From the NCBI GenBank assembly GCA_937949945.1, contig CALFEQ010000154.1:1-64000 (forward strand): DNA of 64,000 nucleotides, given 5' to 3'. The DNA comes from an uncultured Myxococcales bacterium. GTDB taxonomy: Bacteria > Myxococcota_A > Polyangia > Polyangiales > Polyangiaceae. Shown here one piece after another: positions 42,088-50,656 of this stretch. Below the pieces are notes generated by a model. The model had not been told where the DNA came from. It searched no databases and worked only from the letters and a program-made list of their open reading frames with translations. The first letter of the stretch is position 1, and every line of letters starts with the position of its first letter. Made by a program: the position numbers and the translations under genes.

Positions 42088-42693
42088 ATGGATCCCGTCG
42101 AGCAGCTCCACGCGGCGATCGCCCAGCACGTCGGCGCCATCCACAGAACTGCCGCGAGCTCTCCGGCGGGGGGCGGGCCCGAGTGGGACGGGCTCATGCG
42201 GCATTACGGCCTCTCGCCGCTCGATCCGGCGGAGCGAGCCGCCATCGTCTCGGGGATGCGCCTCGCGCGCGGGGCCGTCCCCGCGGAGGTCCGGATCGCG
42301 TTCGTCGGCCTCTTCGAGTGGGCGACGCGCGAGATCGGACGCCTCCGCGCCGATCCGAGGGCGGCGGCGAATCCGCGGCTCGCCTTCGTCGAGCAACGGG
42401 TGCGCGATCTCGTCGATCAGGAGACGGCCGCGTACGAGCGCGCGATCGGGCTGCCGCCGCCTCCTCCGCAGCCTCCGCCGCCCGCGGGGGGGACGCCGGG
42501 CGCCCCCAGCCTCGCCTCGATCTTCGCCAACGCGCACCAGACGGCGAAGGAGGTCCCGTGGGCGGGGCAGACCTTCAAGACGAGCACCAACCTCACGTGC
42601 GTGCATTGCGGCGGCCCGCAAGAGCAGCCCGCCGATTTCATGTGCAAGTACTGCCGGCGCCCGATCGCCGGAGCCATCAAACCCACCGCTTAG
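42088..42693 (+). CDS. Zinc-ribbon protein of unknown function, gene 1 of pair
   Basis: A 201-residue cytoplasmic protein. Residues 1-120 are helical (PVEQLHAAIAQHVGAIH, then EVRIAFVGLFEWATREIGRL), a Pro-rich hinge follows (PPPPPQPPPPAGG), and the C-terminus has a zinc ribbon CVHCGGPQEQPADFMCKYC. No known family matches. The next gene starts 45 bases later with a strong ribosome site and also carries a zinc ribbon, so the two form an operon. Function is unknown; the ribbon could bind nucleic acid or a partner. Confidence 0.7.
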   Translation: MDPVEQLHAAIAQHVGAIHRTAASSPAGGGPEWDGLMRHYGLSPLDPAERAAIVSGMRLARGAVPAEVRIAFVGLFEWATREIGRLRADPRAAANPRLAFVEQRVRDLVDQETAAYERAIGLPPPPPQPPPPAGGTPGAPSLASIFANAHQTAKEVPWAGQTFKTSTNLTCVHCGGPQEQPADFMCKYCRRPIAGAIKPTA

Positions 42694-42738
42694 GAGAGCT
42701 GGTCACTGGCAACCGCAACGGAGGACGGAGGAGTCGAC

Positions 42739-44445
42739 ATGAACCCGGCGCAGCAGCAGATCGTCGCGCAGTGGAACCAGTTCATTCAGCAGATCAGCGG
42801 GCAGATCCAGCAGCTCTTGCAGCAGGCGCAGGCGGGCTGCCAGCAGCTCATCGCGCAGAACCCGACCGATCCGAGCCCGCTGAACAACGCGCTCAACGCC
42901 ATCGAGCAGCAGTACAAGGACCTCGGCATGAAGGTCCACGACGCGTTCGACGAGCACTACGAGCGGCTGTGCGAGGCGGGCCCCGGCGAGCCCGGCTACT
43001 GCCAGATGCGCTGCGCGATGCGCGCGTTCGATCGTTGGAGGGACGAGCAGTGGCAGCGCTTCGATGCGCGCATGCACGTCGATCAGTACCGCGCGATGTG
43101 GCCTCACGCACGCGAGGCGATGAACAAGCCGGTCAACTGCAACCGATGCGGAGGCCCGCTCCGCCGGAGCACGCCGCAGAAGAGCGAGTCGATCACCTGC
43201 CCGGCGTGCAACACGGTGAACCAGGTCATGCCCGAGGCGGTCGTGGCCTCGTTCTACGCCGGGATGCCGCACTACTACGCCGAGATCGGCGTGATCGACA
43301 AACGCGTGGCGCTCCAGAAGTTCAAGGACGACTGGGACGACTTCTGCGACGCCGAGCACGCGGCCGGTCGCGAGCGCCCGAACGAGCCGCTCGAGCGGCT
43401 CAAGCAGCGCGAGCAGCTCGAGCGCGAGCTGTGGACCGCGTACGCCGAGACCCGCGTGCGGAACGAGGGCGGCACGCCCGAGGACGTGCGCACGCTCGTC
43501 GAGGCGCGCATGAAGCAGGCGTTCTACGACGAGATGAACCTCAACGACGTCTGGCGCGCCGCCCACGGCATGCAGGGCGTCGCCGAGCAGGCGCAGGTGC
43601 CGCCCCACCTCCAGAACGTCGACGAGTGGGGCCCGATCGGCCATCCGCAGCAGAACCCGAACGCGCTCGAGGACAACTTCGTCCACGAGACTCTCCTGAG
43701 CCACGCGATGCGCGATCCCGCGCAGCACGCCAGGCTCCTCGAGTCGCTCGGCTACCAGAGCGCGGCCCACCGCGCGCACGTCCACCACACGTTCTTGCGC
43801 CACTACGAGGGCTTCTTGTCCACGCCGCAGGGACAGGAGCTCGTCACGCGGGCCGGGATGCGCGCCATGAACGAGGGAATGAAGTACGCGAGCGCCGCCG
43901 CCGCCTCGGGCGGGCTCCTCGACCCGATCGAGGGCGTGTCGATCGCCGTCTACGCGAGCCTCCAGGCGAAGCAGGCGAGCGTGAGCGTCGACGAGTTCAC
44001 GAAGCTCCTCGCGCAGCACCAGATGGACCGTGCGAAGTGGGACCGCGTCGCGAAAGGCTGGCTCGACCGCATGCAGCGGGACACGTCGGGAGCGGTCGCG
44101 ACGGAGTACGCGAAGCACTTCTCCGGCGGCGGTCAGTTCGCCGCGATGGGCGAGGCCGCAAGGGAGAACATGGCGTCCGGCCAGCTCGGCCTCGCGAGCC
44201 CGAACGCCGGGGCCGAGCCGGTCAGCTTCGAGAAGTACTGCGAGATCAGCGGCGCGATGGCCGCCTGGTCGAAGCAAGGGAAGGACGTCAACGCCGGCCT
44301 CGACAAGTACTTCAAGATGACGGCGATGGATTTCTCGAACATCAGCATGTACTGGTCGCAGAAGATGATGGCGGACCTGTCGATGTTCGAGGTCCAGACG
44401 CGGATGACCGAGGAGTACGAGAAAAAGTACCTGGCGATGCCCTGA
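42739..44445 (+). CDS. Zinc-ribbon helical protein of unknown function, gene 2 of pair
   Basis: A 568-residue protein opening with a Gln-rich coiled coil (QQQIVAQWNQFIQQISGQIQ), then a helical part and a zinc ribbon at about 134-158 (CNRCGG, then CPAC), followed by 400 residues of helices including DPIEGVSIAVYASLQAKQ. No signal peptide. ATG 42739 follows GGAGGAG by five bases. A strong hairpin 80 bases after the stop looks like its terminator. With the preceding gene it forms a two-gene operon of unknown role. Nothing links it to a known defence or secretion system. Confidence 0.72.
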   Translation: MNPAQQQIVAQWNQFIQQISGQIQQLLQQAQAGCQQLIAQNPTDPSPLNNALNAIEQQYKDLGMKVHDAFDEHYERLCEAGPGEPGYCQMRCAMRAFDRWRDEQWQRFDARMHVDQYRAMWPHAREAMNKPVNCNRCGGPLRRSTPQKSESITCPACNTVNQVMPEAVVASFYAGMPHYYAEIGVIDKRVALQKFKDDWDDFCDAEHAAGRERPNEPLERLKQREQLERELWTAYAETRVRNEGGTPEDVRTLVEARMKQAFYDEMNLNDVWRAAHGMQGVAEQAQVPPHLQNVDEWGPIGHPQQNPNALEDNFVHETLLSHAMRDPAQHARLLESLGYQSAAHRAHVHHTFLRHYEGFLSTPQGQELVTRAGMRAMNEGMKYASAAAASGGLLDPIEGVSIAVYASLQAKQASVSVDEFTKLLAQHQMDRAKWDRVAKGWLDRMQRDTSGAVATEYAKHFSGGGQFAAMGEAARENMASGQLGLASPNAGAEPVSFEKYCEISGAMAAWSKQGKDVNAGLDKYFKMTAMDFSNISMYWSQKMMADLSMFEVQTRMTEEYEKKYLAMP

Positions 44446-44524
44446 GTCGTGGGCGATCCAGGCAGGCGTCTCGACGCGCTCCTCGGCGCGCTTCTGCGCG
44501 CGATTCGATGCTCACTCGCGTGAC

Positions 44525-44548
44525 CGGACGCGCGACCTGGCGCGTCCG
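44525..44548 (+). terminator. Hairpin after zinc-ribbon operon
   Basis: CGGACGCGC (44525-44533) and GCGCGTCCG (44540-44548) form a perfect 9-bp GC-rich stem with a 6-base loop, 80 bases after the stop. The T run is absent, as is common in GC-rich genomes. Confidence 0.6.
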
Positions 44549-44580
44549 CGATCCATGGATCGTGCAGTAATCATGTGATT
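44549..44580. promoter_or_regulatory. Two operator-like palindromes upstream of lipoprotein gene
   Basis: CGATCCATGGATCG (44549-44562) is a perfect 14-base palindrome. AATCA-TG-TGATT (44569-44580) is a second, with 5-base arms. They lie 30-60 bases upstream of the -10-like TAATTT (44609-44614) of the next gene, a usual place for activator binding. Confidence 0.4.
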
Positions 44581-44608
44581 TTCCAGCTGCGACGAGCGCG
44601 TGCGTTGC

Positions 44609-44614
44609 TAATTT
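44609..44614 (+). promoter_or_regulatory. -10-like TAATTT for lipoprotein at 44621
   Basis: Six bases before ATG 44621, in an AT-rich stretch that stands out from the surroundings. No Shine-Dalgarno. Confidence 0.45.
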
Positions 44615-44620
44615 TTCATC

Positions 44621-45397
44621 ATGCGCGCAATCGTCCTCATGGCGCTCCTCGTCCCGCTCGTCGCGGCGTGCTCGCCCGCTCCGATCGGAGACTACCCGGA
44701 CGAGAGCACGAAGCGCTCGAAGCGTCGCACGACACCGGCCGACGAAGAGTCGGACGACGAAGAGGAAGCAAAGAGCTCGTTCACGCTCACCGTCTCCCTC
44801 GCCGGTGCAGGCGCGGGAACGATCACCTCGATCCCGGAAGGCCTCTCTTGCAACGGCAATACGTGCGTGGGCACCTTCCCGAGCGGCACCAAGGTGACGC
44901 TGAAGCCGACGCCCGAGAAGGGCTCGTACTTCGTCGGCTGGGGCGGCGAGTGCAGCGGCGATCAGCCCGAGGCGTGCGCGCCCGTGATGAACGGCAACGT
45001 GTCGGTCAGCGCAGAGCTCGACTCGATCGTCGGCACGTGGAAGGGCACCTACGTCAACACGCGCGACGCGCACGGGTGCACGTTCAACAACGCCGGCGAG
45101 CTCACGGTCGTCGTCACGGCGAACGGCGAGACGTTCTCGAGCACGGCTCAGATGGGCGGGCTCGAGCTGCGCTTCGTCTCGAGCTGCAAGCTCTCCGAGT
45201 CCGTCTCGGGCGCGGCGCCCGCGACGAACCTCACGATCGACGCGAACAAGCTGAGCGGCAACTGGCCCGTGTTGGTCCAGAGGGTGAACGACACGCTCGA
45301 CTTCCCGTTCACCGCCACGGTCACGGGCAAGACGATGACCGGCACCTGGAACTGCTCCGGCTGCAAGGACGGAGGGTTCACGCTGACGAAGCAGTGA
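44621..45397 (+). CDS. Lipoprotein with InlB-type repeat
   Basis: A 258-residue lipoprotein (lipobox LVAAC). After an acidic linker (EESDDEEEAKSS) comes an 80-residue module with GAGTITSIP, CNGNTC, PTPEKGSYFVGWGGEC that matches the InlB B-repeat type found in surface proteins, then a C-terminal beta domain starting SIVGTWKGTYVNT and ending GTWNCSGCKDGGFTLTKQ, similar to lipocalin-like domains. Six cysteines can pair. No partner is known. Palindromes and a -10-like TAATTT precede it. Confidence 0.72.
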   Translation: MRAIVLMALLVPLVAACSPAPIGDYPDESTKRSKRRTTPADEESDDEEEAKSSFTLTVSLAGAGAGTITSIPEGLSCNGNTCVGTFPSGTKVTLKPTPEKGSYFVGWGGECSGDQPEACAPVMNGNVSVSAELDSIVGTWKGTYVNTRDAHGCTFNNAGELTVVVTANGETFSSTAQMGGLELRFVSSCKLSESVSGAAPATNLTIDANKLSGNWPVLVQRVNDTLDFPFTATVTGKTMTGTWNCSGCKDGGFTLTKQ

Positions 45398-45506
45398 CGC
45401 ACGGGCAGCTTCGCCGCGCCCCCGCCGCCGACGGCCGCGGCGCGCGGCGGAGCTCGTACGTTTGCGCTGTTCGCCGGAACCGGATCGTGGGATCACGACC
45501 GCCGTC

Positions 45507-46433
45507 GTGGATCCGATCATCTCGGTCCGGAACCTCACGAAACGGTACGCGTCCGGCCTCGTCGCGCTGAAGGACGTCAGCCTCGACATCCATCGCGGAG
45601 AGATCTTCGCGCTCCTCGGCCCCAACGGCGCGGGCAAGACGACGCTCATCGGCATCATCTGCGGCCTCGTCAACCCGACGAGCGGCACGGTGCTGGCGGA
45701 CGGGCACGACATCATCCGCGACTTCCGCGCCGCGCGCTCGAAGATCGGGCTCGTCCCGCAGGAGCTGTCCACCGACATGTTCGAGACCGTCTGGGCGACG
45801 GTCAGCTTCAGCCGCGGGCTCTTCGGCCTGCCGCCGAACCCGGCGCACATCGAAAAGGTGCTCCGCGATCTGTCGCTCTGGGAGAAGCGCGACAGCAAGA
45901 TCATGACCCTCTCCGGAGGGATGAAGCGGCGGGTGCTCATCGCGAAGGCGCTCTCCCACGAGCCGAAGATCCTCTTCCTCGACGAGCCGACCGCCGGCGT
46001 CGACGTGGAGCTCCGCAAGGACATGTGGAACATGGTCCGTTCGCTCCGCGACACCGGCGTCACGATCATCCTGACGACGCACTACATCGAAGAAGCGGAG
46101 GAGATGGCCGACCGCATCGGCGTGATCAACAAAGGCGAGCTCATCGTCGTCGAAGACAAGGTCACGCTGATGCGCAAGCTCGGGGAGAAGCAGCTCATCC
46201 TGATGCTCCAGCGGCCGCTCGAGAGCGTGCCCCCTGCCCTCGCCCAGTACGGCCTCCAGCTCTCGGAGGATCGCATGCAGCTCGTCTACGGATTCAAGGC
46301 CGAGGAGGACCGCTCGCGGATGGTGGCGCTCCTGCGCGAGCTCGGAGAGCAAGGAATCGAGTTCAAGGATCTCCAGACGCGCGAGACGTCGCTCGAGGAG
46401 ATCTTCGTCAAGCTCGTGAGGTCGGGCGGATGA
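45507..46433 (+). CDS. ABC transporter ATP-binding protein
   Basis: A 308-residue nucleotide-binding domain. Walker A GPNGAGKTT, Q-loop VPQE, signature LSGGMKRRV, Walker B ILFLDEPT, and H-loop TTHY are all intact. It belongs to the ABC-2 (DrrA-like) exporter class, with the C-terminal dimerisation region to residue 308. GTG 45507 is used as start; TTG 45462 would add 15 residues. The last four bases overlap the ATG of the permease gene (ATGA), so they are coupled. Export of a lipid, polysaccharide or drug is possible; nothing indicates which. Confidence 0.92.
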   Translation: MDPIISVRNLTKRYASGLVALKDVSLDIHRGEIFALLGPNGAGKTTLIGIICGLVNPTSGTVLADGHDIIRDFRAARSKIGLVPQELSTDMFETVWATVSFSRGLFGLPPNPAHIEKVLRDLSLWEKRDSKIMTLSGGMKRRVLIAKALSHEPKILFLDEPTAGVDVELRKDMWNMVRSLRDTGVTIILTTHYIEEAEEMADRIGVINKGELIVVEDKVTLMRKLGEKQLILMLQRPLESVPPALAQYGLQLSEDRMQLVYGFKAEEDRSRMVALLRELGEQGIEFKDLQTRETSLEEIFVKLVRSGG

Positions 46434-47215
46434 GCGAGGTGCGCACCCCCATGCTCAACTGGTACGCCATCCGCGCCATCTACGTGTTCGAGATGGCGCG
46501 CGCCTTCCGCACGGCGTTCCAGACCATCCTGTCGCCCGTCATCTCGACGTCGCTCTACTTCATCGTCTTCGGCTCGGCGATCGGCGGGCGGATGGCCGAG
46601 ATCGACGGCGTGCGGTACGCCGCGTTCATCATCCCGGGCCTGACCATGCTCTCTCTGTTGACGGAGAGCATCTCGAACGCTTCGTTCGGGATCTACATGC
46701 CGAGGTTCTCGGGGACCATCTACGAGGTCCTCTCGGCGCCGATCTCCTGGATCGAGATCGTGATCGGCTACGTCGGCGCGGCCGCCTCGAAGTCGATCCT
46801 GCTCGGCACGATCATCCTCCTCACGGCGCGGCTCTTCGTGCCTTACGAGATCGCCCACCCGATCTGGATGGTCGGCTTCCTCCTGCTCACGGCCGTGACC
46901 TTCAGCCTGTTCGGCTTCATCATCGGCCTCTGGGCGGACAACTTCGAGAAGCTCGGCATCGTCCCGATGCTGATCGTCACCCCTCTGACGTTCCTCGGCG
47001 GGAGCTTCTACTCGATCAAGATGCTCCCTCCCTTCTGGCAGAAGGTCTCGCTCTTCAACCCCGTCGTCTATCTCGTCAGCGGCTTTCGATGGAGCTTCTA
47101 CGAGACCTCCGACGTCGAGGTGACGACGAGCATGGGCATGACGGTGGTGTTCCTCGTCGTGTGTCTCGCGACGGTGCGGTGGCTGGTGAGGACGGGGTAT
47201 CGGCTCAAGAGCTAG
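46430..47215 (+). CDS. ABC-2 type permease
   Basis: A 261-residue integral membrane protein with six transmembrane segments, partner of the preceding ATPase. The family motif is visible in FGSAIGGRMAEIDGVRYAAFIIPGLTMLSLL and in the C-terminal part GSFYSIKMLPPFWQKVSLFNPVVYLVSGFRWSFY. It overlaps the ATPase gene by four bases (ATGA). It is close in sequence to permeases of the O-antigen or drug exporter type. The likely substrate is unknown. Confidence 0.9.
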   Translation: MSEVRTPMLNWYAIRAIYVFEMARAFRTAFQTILSPVISTSLYFIVFGSAIGGRMAEIDGVRYAAFIIPGLTMLSLLTESISNASFGIYMPRFSGTIYEVLSAPISWIEIVIGYVGAAASKSILLGTIILLTARLFVPYEIAHPIWMVGFLLLTAVTFSLFGFIIGLWADNFEKLGIVPMLIVTPLTFLGGSFYSIKMLPPFWQKVSLFNPVVYLVSGFRWSFYETSDVEVTTSMGMTVVFLVVCLATVRWLVRTGYRLKS

Positions 47216-47228
47216 AGGGCCTCGGGCC

Positions 47229-47720
47229 TCAGTCTCGAGCGGATCGCCTCACGCGGTGCAGCGGGCCGTCGTAGTACTTCGCCAGCGGCACCGCGGGCTG
47301 TGCGCGCAGGCGCTCGACCAGACCGGGCGCGTCCTCGCCGGCGGCGGCGTCGCACGCGGCGTAGAGGCCTCTCTCGCCTTCCTCGAGCGGGTTGTGACGT
47401 GCGAGCACCTCGCGGAGCGAGTCCACGATGGTCCGGCTCGGGGAGCGCACGAGGAGCTTCGCGATCTCGCCGTGATCGCGACGGAGCTGCGCCGCCGACG
47501 CGAACGGGGCTCCGCTCCGCTCGCGGACGAACGGCAAGAGCACCTTCTCCTCCATCGCGATGTGCCGGAGGAGGCCGCCGCGGAAGGCCGTGTAGATGGC
47601 GTCGTCGATCGTGCCGTCAGGACGCTCGGCCTCCCGCAGCAGAGCGTCGAGGCGCACGTGGTCTTCCGTCATGAAGGCTTCGACGGGACCGATGCTCGGT
47701 CGGACCGGGGAGCTCGACAT
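47229..47720 (-). CDS. Hemerythrin-like (HHE) protein
   Basis: A 163-residue protein with a four-helix HHE cation-binding domain: EDHVRLDALL, HIAMEEKVLLPFV, LRRDHGEIAKLL and ARHNPLEEGERGLYAACD. The His/Glu/Asp spacing fits a non-haem di-iron site for oxygen or nitric-oxide sensing or iron homeostasis. Start ATG 47720 is used. It sits 13 bases from the convergent permease gene and stands alone on its strand. A role in metal or oxygen stress is inferred. Confidence 0.82.
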   Translation of the reverse strand: MSSSPVRPSIGPVEAFMTEDHVRLDALLREAERPDGTIDDAIYTAFRGGLLRHIAMEEKVLLPFVRERSGAPFASAAQLRRDHGEIAKLLVRSPSRTIVDSLREVLARHNPLEEGERGLYAACDAAAGEDAPGLVERLRAQPAVPLAKYYDGPLHRVRRSARD

Positions 47721-47850
47721 GCCTGCGAGTCGTTCAAGCCGCGTGCCACTCGCCTCTGCACGAAGCAGCAAACGTCACGGTCGGCTCGCCGGTCTCCGCG
47801 CACGGCTTGCGACGATCGCGGCGCAAGACCTGCGTCCCGAGGCTTCGCGC

Positions 47851-48948
47851 TCAAGCGCTCGCTCGGAAGACGGCTCGGAAGAGATCCGTCGCGCGATGGA
47901 GCTCTTCGATCGAGACGTACTCGTCGGGTCCGTGGGCTTGGGCGATGTCGCCCGGGCCGAGGACGACGGCATCCACGCCGTTCGCCGCGAGCACCGCGGC
48001 CTCCGTCCAGAAGCCGAGATCGACCGGCGCGCGTGCGGCATCGCCGATGAACGGCTCGAACGCGGCGAGATCCCTCGTCGCGAGCGGCAGGTTCACGGTG
48101 ACGAAGCGGACGCTCGCCGACGGCTCCACCTCGCGGACGAGCTTCTCGAGCTCGGCTCGAATCGCGGCCGAGTCGGCGCCCGGCGGCGGACGGACCGAGA
48201 CCGTGAGCCGCGCGTGGGCGGGCACGACGTTGTGCGCGATCCCGCCGTCCATCTTCGCCACGTTCAGGCACATGCCGAGGAAGCCCGGCGGTCCGACCGT
48301 CCTCAGCCTTCGCGCCCAGTCGTCGAGCGCCACCGCCACCCTCGACAGCATGACGAGCGGCGCCGGCAGCGTGTCCGCGCACGACGAGTGACCTCCCGGC
48401 CCCGTCACGTCGACCTCGAACATGACGTAGCCGCGATGGCGCGTGCCTGCCTTCAGGCTCGTCGGCTCGCAGACGATCGCGCGTTCGATCCCCCGGCAAT
48501 GCGGGCTCGCGACGAACGACCGCATCGCGACGCCGCTGAGCTCCTCGTCGCCCGAGAAGAGGATGCCGACGTCCTTCGGCCTCACGTCCGCGAGCGCGGC
48601 GAGGATCGCGGCGATGGCGCCCTTCGTGTCCGCGGCGCCGAGCGCATGGATCCTTCCCCCTTCGATGCGCGCGACGAACGGGTCGGACGTCCAGTCGACG
48701 TTCGGCGGCACCGTGTCGAGGTGCGCGTTGACGAGCAGCCGCGGCCGCCCGAACCGCGCGTAGACCCACGACGCGCTCCGGCTCACCGCCGTCCGCGGTA
48801 CGTCCTCCACGACGACCTCGTCCGCGCCGCGCTCGCGCAGCCGCTCGGCGAGGAGGTCGGCGAGCGCCCTCTCGTCCCCGTGCAGCGCGTCCGTCCGATA
48901 CGTGACGAGCTCGGAGAGGATCTCGACGGGATCGGCGGCGGCGTTCAT
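47851..48948 (-). CDS. M20-family deacylase (ArgE/DapE type)
   Basis: A 365-residue metallopeptidase-fold enzyme. Metal ligands: NAHLDTVP (His), GAADTKG (bridging Asp), SGDEELSG (Glu pair), and PGDIAQAHGPDEYV (the last His). It is most like acetylornithine deacetylase or succinyl-diaminopimelate desuccinylase, but also like other N-acyl-amino-acid deacylases, and is far from any arginine or lysine synthesis gene. Start ATG 48948 has TAGAGT eight bases upstream and no ribosome site. It is divergent from the sigma factor gene by 152 bases. Confidence 0.85.
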   Translation of the reverse strand: MNAAADPVEILSELVTYRTDALHGDERALADLLAERLRERGADEVVVEDVPRTAVSRSASWVYARFGRPRLLVNAHLDTVPPNVDWTSDPFVARIEGGRIHALGAADTKGAIAAILAALADVRPKDVGILFSGDEELSGVAMRSFVASPHCRGIERAIVCEPTSLKAGTRHRGYVMFEVDVTGPGGHSSCADTLPAPLVMLSRVAVALDDWARRLRTVGPPGFLGMCLNVAKMDGGIAHNVVPAHARLTVSVRPPPGADSAAIRAELEKLVREVEPSASVRFVTVNLPLATRDLAAFEPFIGDAARAPVDLGFWTEAAVLAANGVDAVVLGPGDIAQAHGPDEYVSIEELHRATDLFRAVFRASA

Positions 48949-48956
48949 CGGAGGGC

Positions 48957-48962
48957 ACTCTA
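48957..48962 (-). promoter_or_regulatory. -10-like TAGAGT for M20 deacylase
   Basis: Eight bases before ATG 48948. No Shine-Dalgarno. Confidence 0.35.
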
Positions 48963-49087
48963 CCCGATCGCGCCGCCCGTCGCCGCCCCTGCTCGTGCTC
49001 GTGCTCGTACTCGCCCTCGACGATCGAGCACCCCGCGACCCCACGAAGCCCCAGCCAGTCGCAGTTGGCCCGCGCCGGAAGTTGCGC

Positions 49088-49093
49088 TACCTC
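49088..49093 (+). promoter_or_regulatory. -10-like TACCTC for sigma factor gene
   Basis: Seven bases before GTG 49101. No Shine-Dalgarno. Confidence 0.35.
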
Positions 49094-49100
49094 GGCCGCC

Positions 49101-50378
49101 GTGCCGGTCTCCGACACGCATCGCGCCATCGACGCCGTCTTCCGCATCGAATTCCCGAAGCTCGTCGCCGGCCTCACGCGCATGGTGCGCGACGTCGGTC
49201 TCGCCGAGGAGCTCGCACAAGACGCGCTCGTGCTCGCGCTCGAGCAGTGGCCGGAGACGGGCGTCCCCGACAACCCGGGGGCGTGGTTGATGACCACGGC
49301 GAAGAACCGCGCGATCGATCGGCTTCGCCGCGACAAGCTGCTCGAGCGCAAGCACGAGGAGATCGGCCGAGACGCGGAGCCGGAGACACCGGACATGGAG
49401 TCCGCGCTCGACGACGACGTCGGCGACGATCTCTTGCGCCTCGTCTTCATCGCCTGCCATCCGGTCCTGTCGCGCGAGGCACGCGTCGCGCTCACGTTGC
49501 GCCTCCTCGGAGGCCTGACCACCGAAGAGATCGCGCGCGCCTTCCTCGCCCCCGAGCCGACGATCGCGCAGCGGATCGTGCGCGCCAAGCGGACGCTCTC
49601 GGAGGCGCGCGTTCCGTTCGAGGTCCCGCGCGGCGAGGAACGCGCCGCCCGCCTCTCGTCGGTCCTCGAGGTGATCTACCTGATCTTCAACGAGGGCTAC
49701 GCGGCGACGGCCGGCGACGACTGGATGCGGCCTGCGCTCTGCGAGGACGCGCTCCGCCTCGGCCGCGTCCTCGCCGCGCTCGTCCCGGACGAGCCGGAGG
49801 TGCACGGGCTCCTCGCGCTGATGGAGCTCACCGCGTCGCGCGCTGCGGCGCGCACGGGCCCTCGGGGCGAGCCGATCCTCCTCGCCGATCAGGATCGCAC
49901 CCGTTGGGATCGCCTGCTCATCAACCGAGGCCTCGCCGCCCTCGCACGCGCAGAGGCGCTCGGCGGCGCGCGCGGCCCGTACGCGCTCCAAGCCGCGATC
50001 GCCGCGTGCCACGCGCGCGCGCCCACGGCGAGCGACACGGACTGGGCTCGCATCGCGGCGTTGTACGGCGAGCTCGCGGAGGTCGCCCCCTCTCCGGTCG
50101 TCGAGCTGAATCGCGCCGTGGCCGTCGGCATGGCGTTCGGCCCGGCGAAGGGGCTCGAGCTCGTCGACGAGCTGACGGACGAGCCCGCGCTCCAGGGCTA
50201 CCACCACCTGTTCGCCGCGCGTGCGGATCTGCTCGCCAAGCTCGGTCGCCTCGACGAGGCCCGCGTCGAGTTCGAGCGGGCCGCGTCCATGACGCGCAAC
50301 GCACGCGAGCGCGCCGTCCTCCTCGAGCGCGCGGCCGCGTGCGCGCGCCCGACCGGAACACGACGGGACGATCGCTGA
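49101..50378 (+). CDS. ECF42-type RNA polymerase sigma factor
   Basis: A 425-residue ECF sigma factor. Region 2 is at about residues 10-75 (RIEFPKLVAGLTRMVRDVGLAEELAQDALVLAL) and region 4 at 125-170 (ACHPVLSREARVALTLRLLGG onwards). The long C-terminal extension starts LSSVLEVIYLIFNEGYAATAGDDW, the signature of the DUF6596 ECF42 family, and has TPR-like helices to the end. ECF42 factors usually sit beside a DGPF (YCII-like) protein; none is seen here. GTG 49101 is the likely start, with TACCTC seven bases before. There is no anti-sigma gene; the extension is thought to regulate activity. Confidence 0.88.
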   Translation: MPVSDTHRAIDAVFRIEFPKLVAGLTRMVRDVGLAEELAQDALVLALEQWPETGVPDNPGAWLMTTAKNRAIDRLRRDKLLERKHEEIGRDAEPETPDMESALDDDVGDDLLRLVFIACHPVLSREARVALTLRLLGGLTTEEIARAFLAPEPTIAQRIVRAKRTLSEARVPFEVPRGEERAARLSSVLEVIYLIFNEGYAATAGDDWMRPALCEDALRLGRVLAALVPDEPEVHGLLALMELTASRAAARTGPRGEPILLADQDRTRWDRLLINRGLAALARAEALGGARGPYALQAAIAACHARAPTASDTDWARIAALYGELAEVAPSPVVELNRAVAVGMAFGPAKGLELVDELTDEPALQGYHHLFAARADLLAKLGRLDEARVEFERAASMTRNARERAVLLERAAACARPTGTRRDDR

Positions 50379-50656
50379 CCCTTCGGCGACGTACCTCCGC
50401 CGCAGGGATCGCTCTCGGCGCAGCGCTCTCCGGCAGGGACGCGCCACGGATGCTCCAGGACGCCGCAGGGCGCCGTCGTTCGCACGCCTACGCTCGCGCG
50501 TCCGAGACCGTCGGGGCAGTTCTCCTCTACGTGGTGCAGAGGTCATCCCGGACATCCGATCGGAGCGGACGAATCCCTCGGGTCTTCGCGAGGATGCGCC
50601 CTCCGCTTCCGTGGTGCGTCGTTCGCACTCGTCGGCAGGCGTCACCGGAGGGTCAC

